This document shows, piece by piece, positions 26,515-35,271 of a DNA stretch of 64,000 nucleotides; the first letter of the stretch is position 1, and every line of letters begins with the position of its first letter. The stretch is taken from NCBI RefSeq assembly GCF_023115425.1, contig NZ_CP096032.1:1364001-1428000 (forward strand), read 5' to 3'. Position numbers and translations under genes: made by a program. Source of the stretch: Synechococcus sp. A10-1-5-1. GTDB lineage: Bacteria; Cyanobacteriota; Cyanobacteriia; PCC-6307; Cyanobiaceae. The notes under the pieces are model-generated. The model saw nothing but the letters and a program-made list of their open reading frames with translations, searched no databases and was not told the origin of the DNA.

Positions 26515-27644
26515 GAGATATAGGGTTCCAAGATTAGATGAATAGACTCTGATACAATTGATATTTGATGGTCGTCAAGGCCGAGGCCAGATGGAATGTA
26601 AAGACCATATTCGTGTAGTGATTCACATGTGGTCAGGTCTGTAGAGTGACGACTCTCATAGTTAGAGAGAACTGGTTGAAGGTGTAACGGGTAGAAGAAT
26701 GGACGAGTTCCAATGCCGTGCCTCTTCAGAGAAGCTGCAAATTCCTTAGCTGAAAGACCAAGGTTGCTATCAAGTACAACAGGATAGACCCAGTAGATGT
26801 TTGAGGCATAAGAGGTTGATGCCACAGGTAGTTTTATTGCAGGAATATCAGAAAGCAACTGGTCATAAGTGGCTCCGATATAGCGTTTGCGGTCAAGTGC
26901 TGTGTCGATTTTTTCTAGCTGAGCAAGGCCGACTGCTGCCTGAAGATTAGACATACGATAATTCCAACCAAGTTCTGTATGTACAAATCGGTTAGATTCC
27001 GAAAAACAAAGATTACGCAGGCTTCTGCATCGTTCGGCAATTCCAGGGTCATCTGTAAGAATCATTCCACCCTCTCCTGTTGTAATGATCTTGTTGGGGT
27101 AGAAACTGAGGGTACTTATATCACCAAAAGAGCCACAACGACGCTCATAATACTTTTGCCCAAGCATCTCAGCAGTATCTTCGATAAGGTGGATACCGTA
27201 CGAATTGCAAATCTCAAGAATAGGGTTTAGATCTACCGGCAACCCGTATATATGAACAGCAATGATGGCTTTTGTACGTGGTGTTATAAGGGACTCGATC
27301 TGGAAAGAGTTGATATTAAATGTATCTGGAAAGCAATCAACAAAAACAGGGGTGGCCCCTGATCGAAGGACCTGGTGAATGCAGGATATGATTGTAAAGG
27401 AGGGAATGATTACTTCGTCACCTGGACCAATATTTAGAGATGCGACCGCTACATCTAGTGCTGCAGTTCCATTAGAAACGGCTATTGCGTATTTGCGGCC
27501 GACATATCGTGCAACATTTTCCTCAAATGCGGACACATAGCCGCCTTCTGAGGAAATCCAGCCAGTTTCGATGCAATCTTGCAGGTATAGAGACTCTTTG
27601 CCTTGCAAGAGAGGAGTATTTACAGGTATAAAGTCGCGCGTCAT
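26511..27644 (-). CDS. per: DegT/DnrJ/EryC1 aminotransferase, probable GDP-perosamine synthase
   Basis: PLP-dependent transamination of a 4-keto sugar nucleotide. The 377 residues include GWISSEGGYVSAFE, VSNGTAALDVAV, the PLP-phenol Asp156 in IEDTAEMLG, and the Schiff-base Lys185 in SFYPNKIITTGEGGM, followed by LGWNYRMSNLQAAVGLAQLE. Overall it reads closest to Per/RfbE proteins, which convert GDP-4-keto-6-deoxymannose and glutamate to GDP-perosamine. The gmd gene at 40298-41470 can supply that substrate. Other 4-amino sugars remain possible. First gene of the minus-strand part of the AT-rich cassette. Confidence 0.85.
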   Translation of the reverse strand: MTRDFIPVNTPLLQGKESLYLQDCIETGWISSEGGYVSAFEENVARYVGRKYAIAVSNGTAALDVAVASLNIGPGDEVIIPSFTIISCIHQVLRSGATPVFVDCFPDTFNINSFQIESLITPRTKAIIAVHIYGLPVDLNPILEICNSYGIHLIEDTAEMLGQKYYERRCGSFGDISTLSFYPNKIITTGEGGMILTDDPGIAERCRSLRNLCFSESNRFVHTELGWNYRMSNLQAAVGLAQLEKIDTALDRKRYIGATYDQLLSDIPAIKLPVASTSYASNIYWVYPVVLDSNLGLSAKEFAASLKRHGIGTRPFFYPLHLQPVLSNYESRHSTDLTTCESLHEYGLYIPSGLGLDDHQISIVSESIHLILEPYIS

Positions 27645-27682
27645 TGCAGTGGCTCTAATAGAGTAAGTGTAACGGAAAAAGG

Positions 27683-28105
27683 CTAAAACCGCTCCTTATC
27701 AGACTCCCCAGCATAGGGCCCCTGCTTGACTTCGATGATCTCGGCTTCTTCTAAGATTTTGAAACCATGACCTCCACGTGCCAATACTAATATATCGCCT
27801 GCACTTAGTATAAGACTAGAAATGTACTCTTTTGTCCTCTCATAGAAATCAACCTGCACGCGACCGGATCGAAGGATAAGCACTTCGCTGGTGAAGCTGA
27901 TGCTTCTCGATGTGGGAAGGTGAATATGTGGGGTAATAACGTGGCCGGAGGGTCTCCTCATAAGCCCAAGCTGTTGAGAAAATGAATCAGGAGTCAAGAA
28001 CTCAATAGGGGATTGCAAGGAGTATGAAGCTGACACATATATAGCAAGGATCTCGGATGGCGAATTACGAGACGCTATTTCGAGTATACCTCGGCTGTTG
28101 GTCAT
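27683..28105 (-). CDS. Cupin-fold protein of surface-glycan clusters
   Basis: 140 residues with a small beta-barrel pattern: HVITPHIHLPTSRSI, SEVLILRSGRVQVDFY, a LSAGDILVLARGGHGFKILE strand pair, and a conserved end EVKQGPYAGESDKERF. His residues in the first motif could bind a metal. This type often sits beside sugar aminotransferases and glycosyltransferases in O-antigen loci; its reaction is not known to me. It does not look like the FdtA 3,4-ketoisomerase. It lies 38 bp upstream of the perosamine synthase and diverges from the acyltransferase gene. Confidence 0.65.
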   Translation of the reverse strand: MTNSRGILEIASRNSPSEILAIYVSASYSLQSPIEFLTPDSFSQQLGLMRRPSGHVITPHIHLPTSRSISFTSEVLILRSGRVQVDFYERTKEYISSLILSAGDILVLARGGHGFKILEEAEIIEVKQGPYAGESDKERF

Positions 28106-28248
28106 CTTGTTAGAATGTACGCCTTATCTTAGCATGATAAGTGGGAGAACATGGGGATGAAAACCAGGAAAGGCGAATCTATTTTCGATTTTGTTGGGCG
28201 CAAAGGCGAGATTGTGCAAGAATGATCTGAACTAGGAGTTCAGAGCGC
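28106..28248. promoter_or_regulatory. Divergent promoter region with inverted repeat 28123-28141
   Basis: 143 bp between two divergent cassette genes. CTTATC (28123-28128) and GATAAG (28136-28141) form an inverted repeat around TTAGCAT. A GGAG box lies before the plus-strand ATG at 28249. Both promoters of the cassette should be here; no specific -10 is called. Confidence 0.4.
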
Positions 28249-28950
28249 ATGAGGCGTTCGTTCGTCAATCAAGTAGCAAAAGCTTTCTTGACGCCAGCGA
28301 TTATTGCTAGAGATGTGGCCAAGATGGTACTGATTTACATGCCTGGCACGACTGGCATAATATTAAGACGGGCTTATTACAAGCTAAGATTTAAGTCCTG
28401 CGGCAAAAGGTTTACTGTGCTATCTGGCGTTGAGATAGAAGGCTGCAAATTCATAAGCGTAGGGGACAACGTAATGATAGACCGTGGATGTATTATATCG
28501 TCTGGAGCAGAACTGTCCGGTAATGTGTTGCACGGAAAAGAAGTAGGCCTTTACAATCAGTTGGGTGCAGTGCACATTGGGGATAACGTGCATATATGTC
28601 AGCATTGCATATTAATGGGCTACGGAGGGATCTCGATTGGAGACAATTGCGTTCTAAGTGCATGCACAAAGCTATATTCACTGTCAAGCCTACACGTCAA
28701 CCCTAATGACAAGGCAGCGGTCATTTCGGTATATCCTTATGAGAAAGGATATTTCAGGCTAGGAAAGATTTCGATAGGCTTTAATACATGGATTGGGTTA
28801 AACTGTATAGTAATGCCAGGAGTAGATATAGGTGAGAATACTTTCTGCGTTTCAAACTCTGTGGTTACCCGTGACTTAGCAAGTAACTCATACGCGACCG
28901 GTCACCCAGCTCATGCCATTGGCTTACGTTTCCAGGAAAGTCCTTCATGA
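28249..28950 (+). CDS. Hexapeptide-repeat acyltransferase (left-handed beta-helix)
   Basis: Predicted O- or N-acetyltransferase. The 233 residues show an N-terminal helical part (about 1-50), then hexapeptide repeats such as VEIEGCKFISVGDNVMID, AVHIGDNVHICQHC, ISIGDNCVLSA, and ISIGFNTWIGLNCIVMPGVDIG (shortened), closing with the NSVVTRDLASNSYATGHPA cap. Such enzymes use acetyl-CoA. With perosamine synthase next door, N-acylation of perosamine is one option, but O-acetylation of the glycan is equally likely. AT-rich. Confidence 0.82.
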   Translation: MRRSFVNQVAKAFLTPAIIARDVAKMVLIYMPGTTGIILRRAYYKLRFKSCGKRFTVLSGVEIEGCKFISVGDNVMIDRGCIISSGAELSGNVLHGKEVGLYNQLGAVHIGDNVHICQHCILMGYGGISIGDNCVLSACTKLYSLSSLHVNPNDKAAVISVYPYEKGYFRLGKISIGFNTWIGLNCIVMPGVDIGENTFCVSNSVVTRDLASNSYATGHPAHAIGLRFQESPS

Positions 28951-29466
28951 ATGGATCTGTTGGAGAAAGCCAGCAGTAGAGTATCAACTGATTCTTAAGT
29001 TGTGATCTAAAAGCTTAGTAGCCGCCAAGATGCCAGAGGTATTCCCATATGAAGTATAAGAGACATTGGATGTAAAGGCAAAAGCATTTAAATGCACGAT
29101 ATAATTTACTCTCGACTACAGACCTTGCGGTGAGTTTAGATTTGACAACTCATATGGTTCAGATCGAATAGGCAATGGTCGGGCAGAATAGGACACTGCG
29201 GCTTGTGTTCAAACATTAAAGTGGGATAGCACCGGTGAAAATGCTGAATTCATAGCAAATGGAACAGATGGATCAGTAATGATAGATTTGTATTGTTGAT
29301 AGGCGATTAGACAGCAGGCTCTTTACAAGGACTAGCACCGCCAATATGGTAATGAGTACTTAATGGTATTATGTATTTGGGAATAATAGAGGTGGATACT
29401 TTATCCACGCATACACTGAGATGTATCCTACTCTTACGATAGGATGCATCAAGAGAGAGAGACTCC
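28951..29466. other. AT-rich intergenic stretch, probably decayed sequence
   Basis: No intact gene. One plus-strand frame at about 29115-29300 reads like protein (it includes FRFDNSYGSDRIGNGRAE and WDSTGENAEFIANGTDG) but has an internal TAG and ends in two stops, so it may be a gene remnant or chance. AGAGAGAGA before 29467 could act as the ribosome binding site for the next gene. Confidence 0.3.
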
Positions 29467-30687
29467 ATGAGCAGTTATTACAATGTCTATTGCATCTCAA
29501 GCCCGCAAGAAGCTCTGGCTGTTAAACGTGTCAGCAGAGATTTCCAGATTGACGTCTGTTATGCAATTAAGTATCAGGCTTGCACTGACGGATTATATTA
29601 TGACGTAATACGATCAATACTAAATGATCAAAAGGTCGAGTTCTTAGAGCTTGGTCTTCGCAATCATCGAATAGAAGTGAATAGTTGTCGGTTGGCCAAG
29701 GCTTTAAAAGCGGTCGTATGGAATTTACAAAGTATAAGAAGAGTCATTTCTCATATTGAGGAAGAAGTTGCTGCATCAGCACGAGGGCCTCAACCAGTTA
29801 TCAGATTGTTTGCTCAAAAAGATTCTCCTATCTTTGACCTTATGAAGTATCAGGGTGATTATGAGTGCATCAACATTGATCACTGTCCATCAGATGCAGG
29901 ATCCAGGGAGTTACTTGGTAGTCAAAGAATGCAAGACAATGGGTTCAAGATATTAAGCAAGTTCAGGCATATCTTATTAGAAGACGGTATCACACTAGAA
30001 AGTCTGCTAAAGGTTTGTCGGTGGTCTTGCAGGACTGTGTGTAGGTTTCTCTTTGTTGGTGCTGTACGTACCGTCTACACTGATTTTTGCAAAGATAGCA
30101 TCGCAAAGTGCGGGTATAGCTGGATCCCAGCACGAGCTCATAGTCTTTTAGAATATAAAGACCTGCAGGTCTTCGTAGAATTAAAGGATGGTGGCAGGTT
30201 GATTGCCAATGGAAGCTGCATCTTACTGGTTGAGCACATTGCTCAGTATACGAATATCCATGAGTTGCATGAGGAGTTGAGCAAGAAAGACATGGTATCT
30301 ATCTATACTCGGATGTGCAAGTATCACTGCTTTACAAATGAACTAATACTCTTAAAACTGCACCCGGCAGTTGAAGAGTTTGCTTCCAAGTCAAGCATTA
30401 GACTATATGCAGATAGCATAATTAGTCGCTTAGCGGAGATCGGCTACAATAGAGTGTACTTGATAAGCGACTACATAGATGATGAGGTGAAGTCTGTGTA
30501 CCCAATCGAGTGCCTAAAGAAGTGCCTGAGAGTAAAAAAAGTTGTTGGGATATACAGTTCTGTGATGGTTAACATGTCTTGCTTTGAAGACGTAAGGATA
30601 ATAAGTGACTGCAGGGAAGTATCGTTCTTTAGAGACTTGCGAGACCGTCAGTCACGATTGACGAACTTCACGTTCGAGGCTTATTGA
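29467..30687 (+). CDS. Possible sialyltransferase-fold (GT-B, GT52/polysialyltransferase-like) glycosyltransferase
   Basis: 406 residues, no TM helix and no signal peptide. Three short motifs fall in the order seen in bacterial CMP-sialic-acid GT-B enzymes: an acidic LLEDG (170-174), LKLHP (296-300) and a GIYSS pair (361-365, serines 364-365). In those families the D/E-D/E-G residue is the catalytic base, and HP and SS bind CMP. The rest of the protein is not recognisable to me, and no neuB/neuA is present. CMP-Kdo from kdsA-kdsB is a possible donor (inference). AT-rich, in a cassette that interrupts an older operon. Confidence in a nucleotide-sugar transferase is moderate, in the exact family low. 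Confidence 0.5.
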   Translation: MSSYYNVYCISSPQEALAVKRVSRDFQIDVCYAIKYQACTDGLYYDVIRSILNDQKVEFLELGLRNHRIEVNSCRLAKALKAVVWNLQSIRRVISHIEEEVAASARGPQPVIRLFAQKDSPIFDLMKYQGDYECINIDHCPSDAGSRELLGSQRMQDNGFKILSKFRHILLEDGITLESLLKVCRWSCRTVCRFLFVGAVRTVYTDFCKDSIAKCGYSWIPARAHSLLEYKDLQVFVELKDGGRLIANGSCILLVEHIAQYTNIHELHEELSKKDMVSIYTRMCKYHCFTNELILLKLHPAVEEFASKSSIRLYADSIISRLAEIGYNRVYLISDYIDDEVKSVYPIECLKKCLRVKKVVGIYSSVMVNMSCFEDVRIISDCREVSFFRDLRDRQSRLTNFTFEAY

Positions 30688-31575
30688 TGTTTACTGCGAA
30701 TAGGTTTGATAAAGTGGTTTTTCGTTGTCGCAGTCAGACACAGGAACGCGCCTGCAAAGTTGAACGGCTAGGATACATTATGAATAGATTAGATTAACGA
30801 TAAGCGTTGAAACACCTCTCTACGTAGACGCCTAAAGCAGCTCTAGCTTCTTTCGGCAAGAGGATTCTTCGTTGCAAATATAGAGATCCTATCTCATGAG
30901 TCCTTCTTTTTGGTCACCACTCAGATCGGTGAAGACTTTCCATAGAGATCACATTGACTTCTTGTATGACATGCTAAAGACTTATCTAGTTGCATTGTCT
31001 CGGCAGGATTTGCAGGAGAAGTGAGATTTCGAGTCGTCATGCTACAGGATTCAACTCCGACGCTCTAACCTCACATACCGTGCATACTCAGCCCAAGACC
31101 AGACTTATATCTATTAGTTGGGTCCTATGCATCGTTAAATTCAGAAAGCTGATCCATCGGTTGATCTATAAGAGCTGACGTTGATCAGCCCCGCACCACT
31201 GAAAAGTGGCTGGCCTGCAATTGCGCTGTCCACTCAGCCGCCTTAGTGGATCGACGCAAAAGGCAGCTCAGCCACCGGTTAACGCTCGATCAACAGCAAC
31301 TTCAGGAAGGCATAGGCGTCATCATCGCTGTACCCTCAGGCGCAGCACCAGGCTGATTGCCGCACCTCTTTCAACCGTGGGGCGCACCATCAGGGTCAGG
31401 GACTTTGCAAGTCTCAAACCCCTGCAGCAACCACCAATGCCGGATAAACCTTCAAGATGATCCATATCAATGTCAATCAGCTTGCAAGCATTAACAAATG
31501 GTGCACCGGATCACTGTGGAGAGCGTGGTCTTAGCCGCTGCAATAGTGAGGGCTTCGGAAGAAACCCGTCGATAT
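30688..31575. other. Cassette right flank without an intact gene
   Basis: Left part (to about 31180) is AT-rich and featureless apart from a 7-bp inverted repeat GCTGATC/GATCAGC (31148-31154 and 31183-31189). From about 31190 the DNA becomes GC-rich and full of stops on both strands. Short minus-strand runs read like protein (for example TKAAEWTAQLQASHFSVVRG, about 31192-31251), which may be the tail of a decayed mobile element or gene. I cannot assign it. Confidence 0.35.
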
Positions 31576-31695
31576 TCATGACTCAACATGGTGGATTAGA
31601 CGGAATTCTTCGGCGATGAGAATCAGACCACGCAGTAGTGAATGGGCGAGGCAGTCCTGACAGGACTCATTCAGATACAAGACCCTCGAAATCAA
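31576..31695 (-). pseudogene. 39-codon N-terminal relict of the glycosyltransferase at 23961-24938
   Basis: Starts TTG within TTGA at the stop of the intact polymerase, exactly as the intact gene does at its own polymerase fragment. It reads ISRVLYLNESCQDCLAHSLLRGL against ISRVLFLTESREDYLADSLLHGL in the intact copy (each part is about 23 residues; similarity covers the first 27 or so). It then loses similarity and ends at a TGA. It is a truncated duplicate that marks the right edge of the inserted cassette. Confidence 0.8.
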
Positions 31696-31977
31696 GCCTC
31701 TGCCCTAGTGAACCAATGGTCAATAGCGGTACCAATCACCCAGAAGACGAATAGGTATTTTGGCAATTCCCAAAGCAAAGCCCAGGCAGTCTCCGAAACA
31801 GTTCCGAAGGGAAAAGACTGCAGATAGGTCGCCGGCAGGAGAACCACCAAGATCTGGAATGTGCTTCCTGGAACGCTGATGCTGCGATACCAAAGACGGA
31901 AGAAGACCTGCACAACGGCTGCCACTACCAGCGAGCCCAGCAATAATCCAAGCACAGACCAGCGCCTCATGAGATCT
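31620..31977. repeat. Right copy of the diverged direct repeat (polymerase/GT junction)
   Basis: Partner of 24862-25229, about 6.75 kb away in the same orientation. The copies are clearly related but far from identical, so the event is old or joined DNA from diverged strains. Confidence 0.8.
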
Positions 31978-33203
31978 GCAGGCAGGCTGAAGCAGGGGAA
32001 CCAAACCTGGGTCAAAGGGCTGGGCTTCACCCGCTGAAGTTGCTTGGCAATCAGATGTCCATCAAATAGAACGGGTTGGTCAGGCAAGACATGCTTTGGC
32101 ACCCAGAGATAAACCAAGCTGCCTAAGCCCCGAGAACCGACCAGGGGCTGGTCTCGGTTTTCGGGGGTGAAGAGGTAGGGGTCATGGCAGGCATAGAGAT
32201 CCCGACCCAACCAGCGCGCCTTAGCCAACAACGGCTCTGGTTGTATCAAGGACGAACCAATAGACTGAAGGCGGCCAGTCCAGCTATCAGCCCGCTGAAA
32301 AGCGGAACTCTCCCGTACAACATAAATCAGCGGAGACAACACTAGAACAAGCACCGCCAAAGCCAGTGCAAAGCAACGCAAGCGGCGGGGGTCGCTCAGG
32401 ACAAACCAGAGGCCAAAAAGTAAAAGCAGAAATGGATAAAACAGCAACCCCCTTGATCCGCTCAACAGAGCTGCTGCCAGAAAAGCGAGCATCTCGGCGC
32501 CTAAAACCCAACGCCCCAAACGGTTCAGGAGTCGCCACCAGAGAGGAAATAGTAAAAACCAGAGGTCACGTAAGCGTGAAAATGCCGCCACAGGCGTGTC
32601 CAAGCGCCAAAGCTGCTGGGTCCAGCTCATATAGGCGTCGACCTGACGGTCAAAAGCACCGGAGAGCACTGACAGGGTGATGTAGACCGCCATGTAGAGG
32701 CTCAGAAGCACACCTAGAGCGGTCAGTTGCGCACGCAATCGAGGCTGGTTGATCGCTTCCACAGACCATGACGCCTGGGGCAGAGCCCTCGCCGCTTGGG
32801 CAATCGCCCGCCGCTGCGGCAAGGCCAATAGCAGCAATGCAGCCGTCAGGCTCAACCAAAGCAGCTGCGCCGGCGGCCCGTAGCGGATCCAGATCTCGAC
32901 AAAAGCATGACCTCCACTGCCTCCCAATGCCAAGAACAGTGGACCAAGCCCCCAGCGCAGACATAGGCCAATGAAAAGCACTGTGAGCGGTGGCAGGGGC
33001 AGTGCTTGAAGCAACGGTGCCTCTAACCACAACGCAACGGTCAAACCCCAGACCGCGGTGAATCCCAGCAATGCCAACCAGGGCTGCTGCCAGGTCAGCG
33101 GCAGGCTCAGCAGCCAAAGACCGAGACAAGCCAGCGCTGAGCGCTGGGGCTGCAGGACCCAGGGGGAAGCCTGACCCAATAGCTGCTGCAAACGGGAACG
33201 CAT
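31692..33203 (-). CDS. Wzy-like O-antigen/oligosaccharide polymerase (membrane protein)
   Basis: 503 residues from the ATG at 33203 (TGATG with the upstream GT2). About 11-12 TM helices, with a large periplasmic loop in the second half (about 320-400) carrying charged and aromatic residues (ARWLGRDLYACHDPYLFTP) and an SRGLLFYPFLLLLFG helix. The oligosaccharide-repeat-unit polymerase (OrfH/Wzy-like) family has this architecture but low sequence conservation, so the call rests on topology and place. A C-terminal fragment of a related gene is at 24935-25285. The glycosyltransferase that should follow it is reduced to a relict. Confidence 0.7.
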   Translation of the reverse strand: MRSRLQQLLGQASPWVLQPQRSALACLGLWLLSLPLTWQQPWLALLGFTAVWGLTVALWLEAPLLQALPLPPLTVLFIGLCLRWGLGPLFLALGGSGGHAFVEIWIRYGPPAQLLWLSLTAALLLLALPQRRAIAQAARALPQASWSVEAINQPRLRAQLTALGVLLSLYMAVYITLSVLSGAFDRQVDAYMSWTQQLWRLDTPVAAFSRLRDLWFLLFPLWWRLLNRLGRWVLGAEMLAFLAAALLSGSRGLLFYPFLLLLFGLWFVLSDPRRLRCFALALAVLVLVLSPLIYVVRESSAFQRADSWTGRLQSIGSSLIQPEPLLAKARWLGRDLYACHDPYLFTPENRDQPLVGSRGLGSLVYLWVPKHVLPDQPVLFDGHLIAKQLQRVKPSPLTQVWFPCFSLPADLMRRWSVLGLLLGSLVVAAVVQVFFRLWYRSISVPGSTFQILVVLLPATYLQSFPFGTVSETAWALLWELPKYLFVFWVIGTAIDHWFTRAEA

Positions 33204-34174
33204 CAGGTGGGCGGTAGCAGGGGGCGATCTGTACCGCGAATTCTGAAGCGCATTGGCAAAGTGCTCAGCAACGCAAACGCAGTCGGCACCAGACCCACGT
33301 GCCTTTGGATCAAAGCGAGTTGGTGGACAGTTGCTTTGATACCAAACCGCGGCAAAGCCTTGATCACATTCCACAACAAGAACTGCGCATGGTGCGCCGC
33401 CCACCGCCGGCGCCGGCCACAGCTCTGCAACTGGGGATGCCGTAGGAGCCCGCTGAGGACCTCAAGAGTTTCAAGGTTCTCGCGCTGTAACTTGCGATTG
33501 CTGACCGACAACTGCCACTCATGCACGCGCACTCGAGCGATGGGCTCGCGGCGCAAGAGCACGGAGGTTTGCGAGCTGGCCCGGATCAGCCATTCCCAAT
33601 CAGCGGATTGGCTCCAGTCGGCGCGCCACGGTCCTGCGTCACGGAACAACGATTGCCGGATCAGTAGGCCGGTGATGTTGCCGTTGATGCTCCCATATTG
33701 CAGCAACGGCTGAAGTAATGCACCGGGTTCGAACAATCGCGTGATGGGTGCAAAACGATCGTAAAAAGCGCCATTGACATCAGTGCGGAAGTCGCCATTG
33801 GCATCGATAGAGTGATAGCTCGACAGCATCAAGCTCACCTCCGGCGCAGAGGAAATCGCCTTCTTGAGCTGGCCAATCGCCTGGTGCTCTAGGCAATCAT
33901 CACTACAAAGAATCAATTGCCAAGGCGTCTCGACCTCATCGATCGCGGCATTGAGGTTGCCAAACAAGCCCAGGTTCGTCGGGCGCCTGACCACCTTGAC
34001 GCGGGAATCAGACCTTTGCTGCTGAATGAGCTCGGCTGTCTGCGCATCCGAACCATCATCAGCGATTAAAAGGCGCCAATCGGGATCATCTTGAAGATAA
34101 ACGCTCTCGAATGCCTCACGCAACAACTCAGGGCGCCCATAGACAGGAAGCACGATGGTGATGAGATCACTCAC
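33203..34174 (-). CDS. Glycosyltransferase family 2
   Basis: Inverting GT-A transferase, 323 residues, GTG start within GTGA. Motifs: ITIVLPVYGRPELLREAFES, IADDGSDAQT, the LILCSDDCLEH metal site and an ADWEWLIRASS acceptor-side helix. The C-terminal basic amphipathic stretch suggests membrane association. Encoded directly before the intact polymerase. Confidence 0.88.
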   Translation of the reverse strand: MSDLITIVLPVYGRPELLREAFESVYLQDDPDWRLLIADDGSDAQTAELIQQQRSDSRVKVVRRPTNLGLFGNLNAAIDEVETPWQLILCSDDCLEHQAIGQLKKAISSAPEVSLMLSSYHSIDANGDFRTDVNGAFYDRFAPITRLFEPGALLQPLLQYGSINGNITGLLIRQSLFRDAGPWRADWSQSADWEWLIRASSQTSVLLRREPIARVRVHEWQLSVSNRKLQRENLETLEVLSGLLRHPQLQSCGRRRRWAAHHAQFLLWNVIKALPRFGIKATVHQLALIQRHVGLVPTAFALLSTLPMRFRIRGTDRPLLPPT

Positions 34175-35271
34175 AACAATTCCATCTCCCGCAAAAGCTC
34201 AAGCAAATCCGCTGGAGCAACCGTGAAGTCATCGGTCTCCAAGTCGCAGCGAGTCGCCAAAAGATGCCCGTGGCTTAAGCCAAGGACATCCGCCATGGCG
34301 TAGTAATGGCAAAAGGCAGCCGGCCGAGGCAGGAACTCCACAATGCTCGCCTGAGGTCCACAAGCAACGAGGTTGCTGAAACCTGCCCCGTGGGCACCGA
34401 CCAACAGTGCACTTTCTGAGAACAAGCGCAGCTGCTCGGTCACGCTGAGGTCCTCCAAGCAGTGCCGTTCAAATCCATAGGGATCCAAGGCAGCAAGCAG
34501 CTGATCTTCGTTCAAACAACGGCGACGGCTACTTCGCTGCCGAGAGATCAAGACTCGACGCCAAGGTTGCCGTGAAGACTGAAGCTGATCGCGGCAACGG
34601 CGATGGAGCCAATGCAACTGAGCCGGACTGACCACTACCTCACTGCTGTGCTCCTGCACTGCGAACTGACAGAGAGACTCAGAGGCCAACGCAACGCCCT
34701 GGACCACAGGCAGTTCTGAAGCAAAAAACCCCAGCAGTGGTGCCACATAGGACGGGAGTAAACGCCTTGGCCGATGGCTCAAAGCCAGTGCCGCTCCCGG
34801 GAGTGGGTTAAGGCCGAAATGCTCCTGAAGGAACAAAGGGGATAAGCCCGGCTGCGTCAACCAGTGAAAGTAGTTGGGATTGTTGTGGGAGCTGAGGAAC
34901 AGCAAAGGCTGTTGGTAGCGCTGAGGATCACGAGTCCTGTGCCACCAGCCTGGAGGGAGAGCACCTGCACGCCTCCAACGGCGGACGTTGGCGACCGCAT
35001 TCGTTCTGTTGGACTCATAAAGGCGCCGCTGGCCAAATCGCAACAAGCCGGACTGCAAACTCACCTTGGCTATTGCTGAGGCTTGGATTAACCATTGCCG
35101 GCCACTGATCTTGAGCTCAGGCGTCAGACAGGCCATTGGTTCATGCAAACATGCTGAGACCTGTCTGGGCCGAAAGGTTTCTTCAAGGCACCAAGACTGA
35201 ACACCAGGCTGATCACACAACTCGGAAAGAGTTTCATCCGATGGATAGAACGGACGCACCAGATCGAGCAT
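34171..35271 (-). CDS. GT61-family glycosyltransferase (DUF563)
   Basis: 366 residues from the ATG at 35271 (TGATG). The NPNYFHWLTQ motif, the RVLISRQRSSRR segment and GAHGAGFSNLVACGP are the GT61 signature; members add xylose, N-acetylglucosamine or other sugars. With uxs nearby, UDP-xylose is a possible donor (inference). A second, weaker GT61 lies at 42726-43856. Confidence 0.85.
   Translation of the reverse strand: MLDLVRPFYPSDETLSELCDQPGVQSWCLEETFRPRQVSACLHEPMACLTPELKISGRQWLIQASAIAKVSLQSGLLRFGQRRLYESNRTNAVANVRRWRRAGALPPGWWHRTRDPQRYQQPLLFLSSHNNPNYFHWLTQPGLSPLFLQEHFGLNPLPGAALALSHRPRRLLPSYVAPLLGFFASELPVVQGVALASESLCQFAVQEHSSEVVVSPAQLHWLHRRCRDQLQSSRQPWRRVLISRQRSSRRRCLNEDQLLAALDPYGFERHCLEDLSVTEQLRLFSESALLVGAHGAGFSNLVACGPQASIVEFLPRPAAFCHYYAMADVLGLSHGHLLATRCDLETDDFTVAPADLLELLREMELL

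Noticed and set aside
31206-31460. Open frame of 84 codons on the plus strand at the cassette edge
   Set aside because: Basic, low-complexity translation with no family; the region reads better as decayed sequence.
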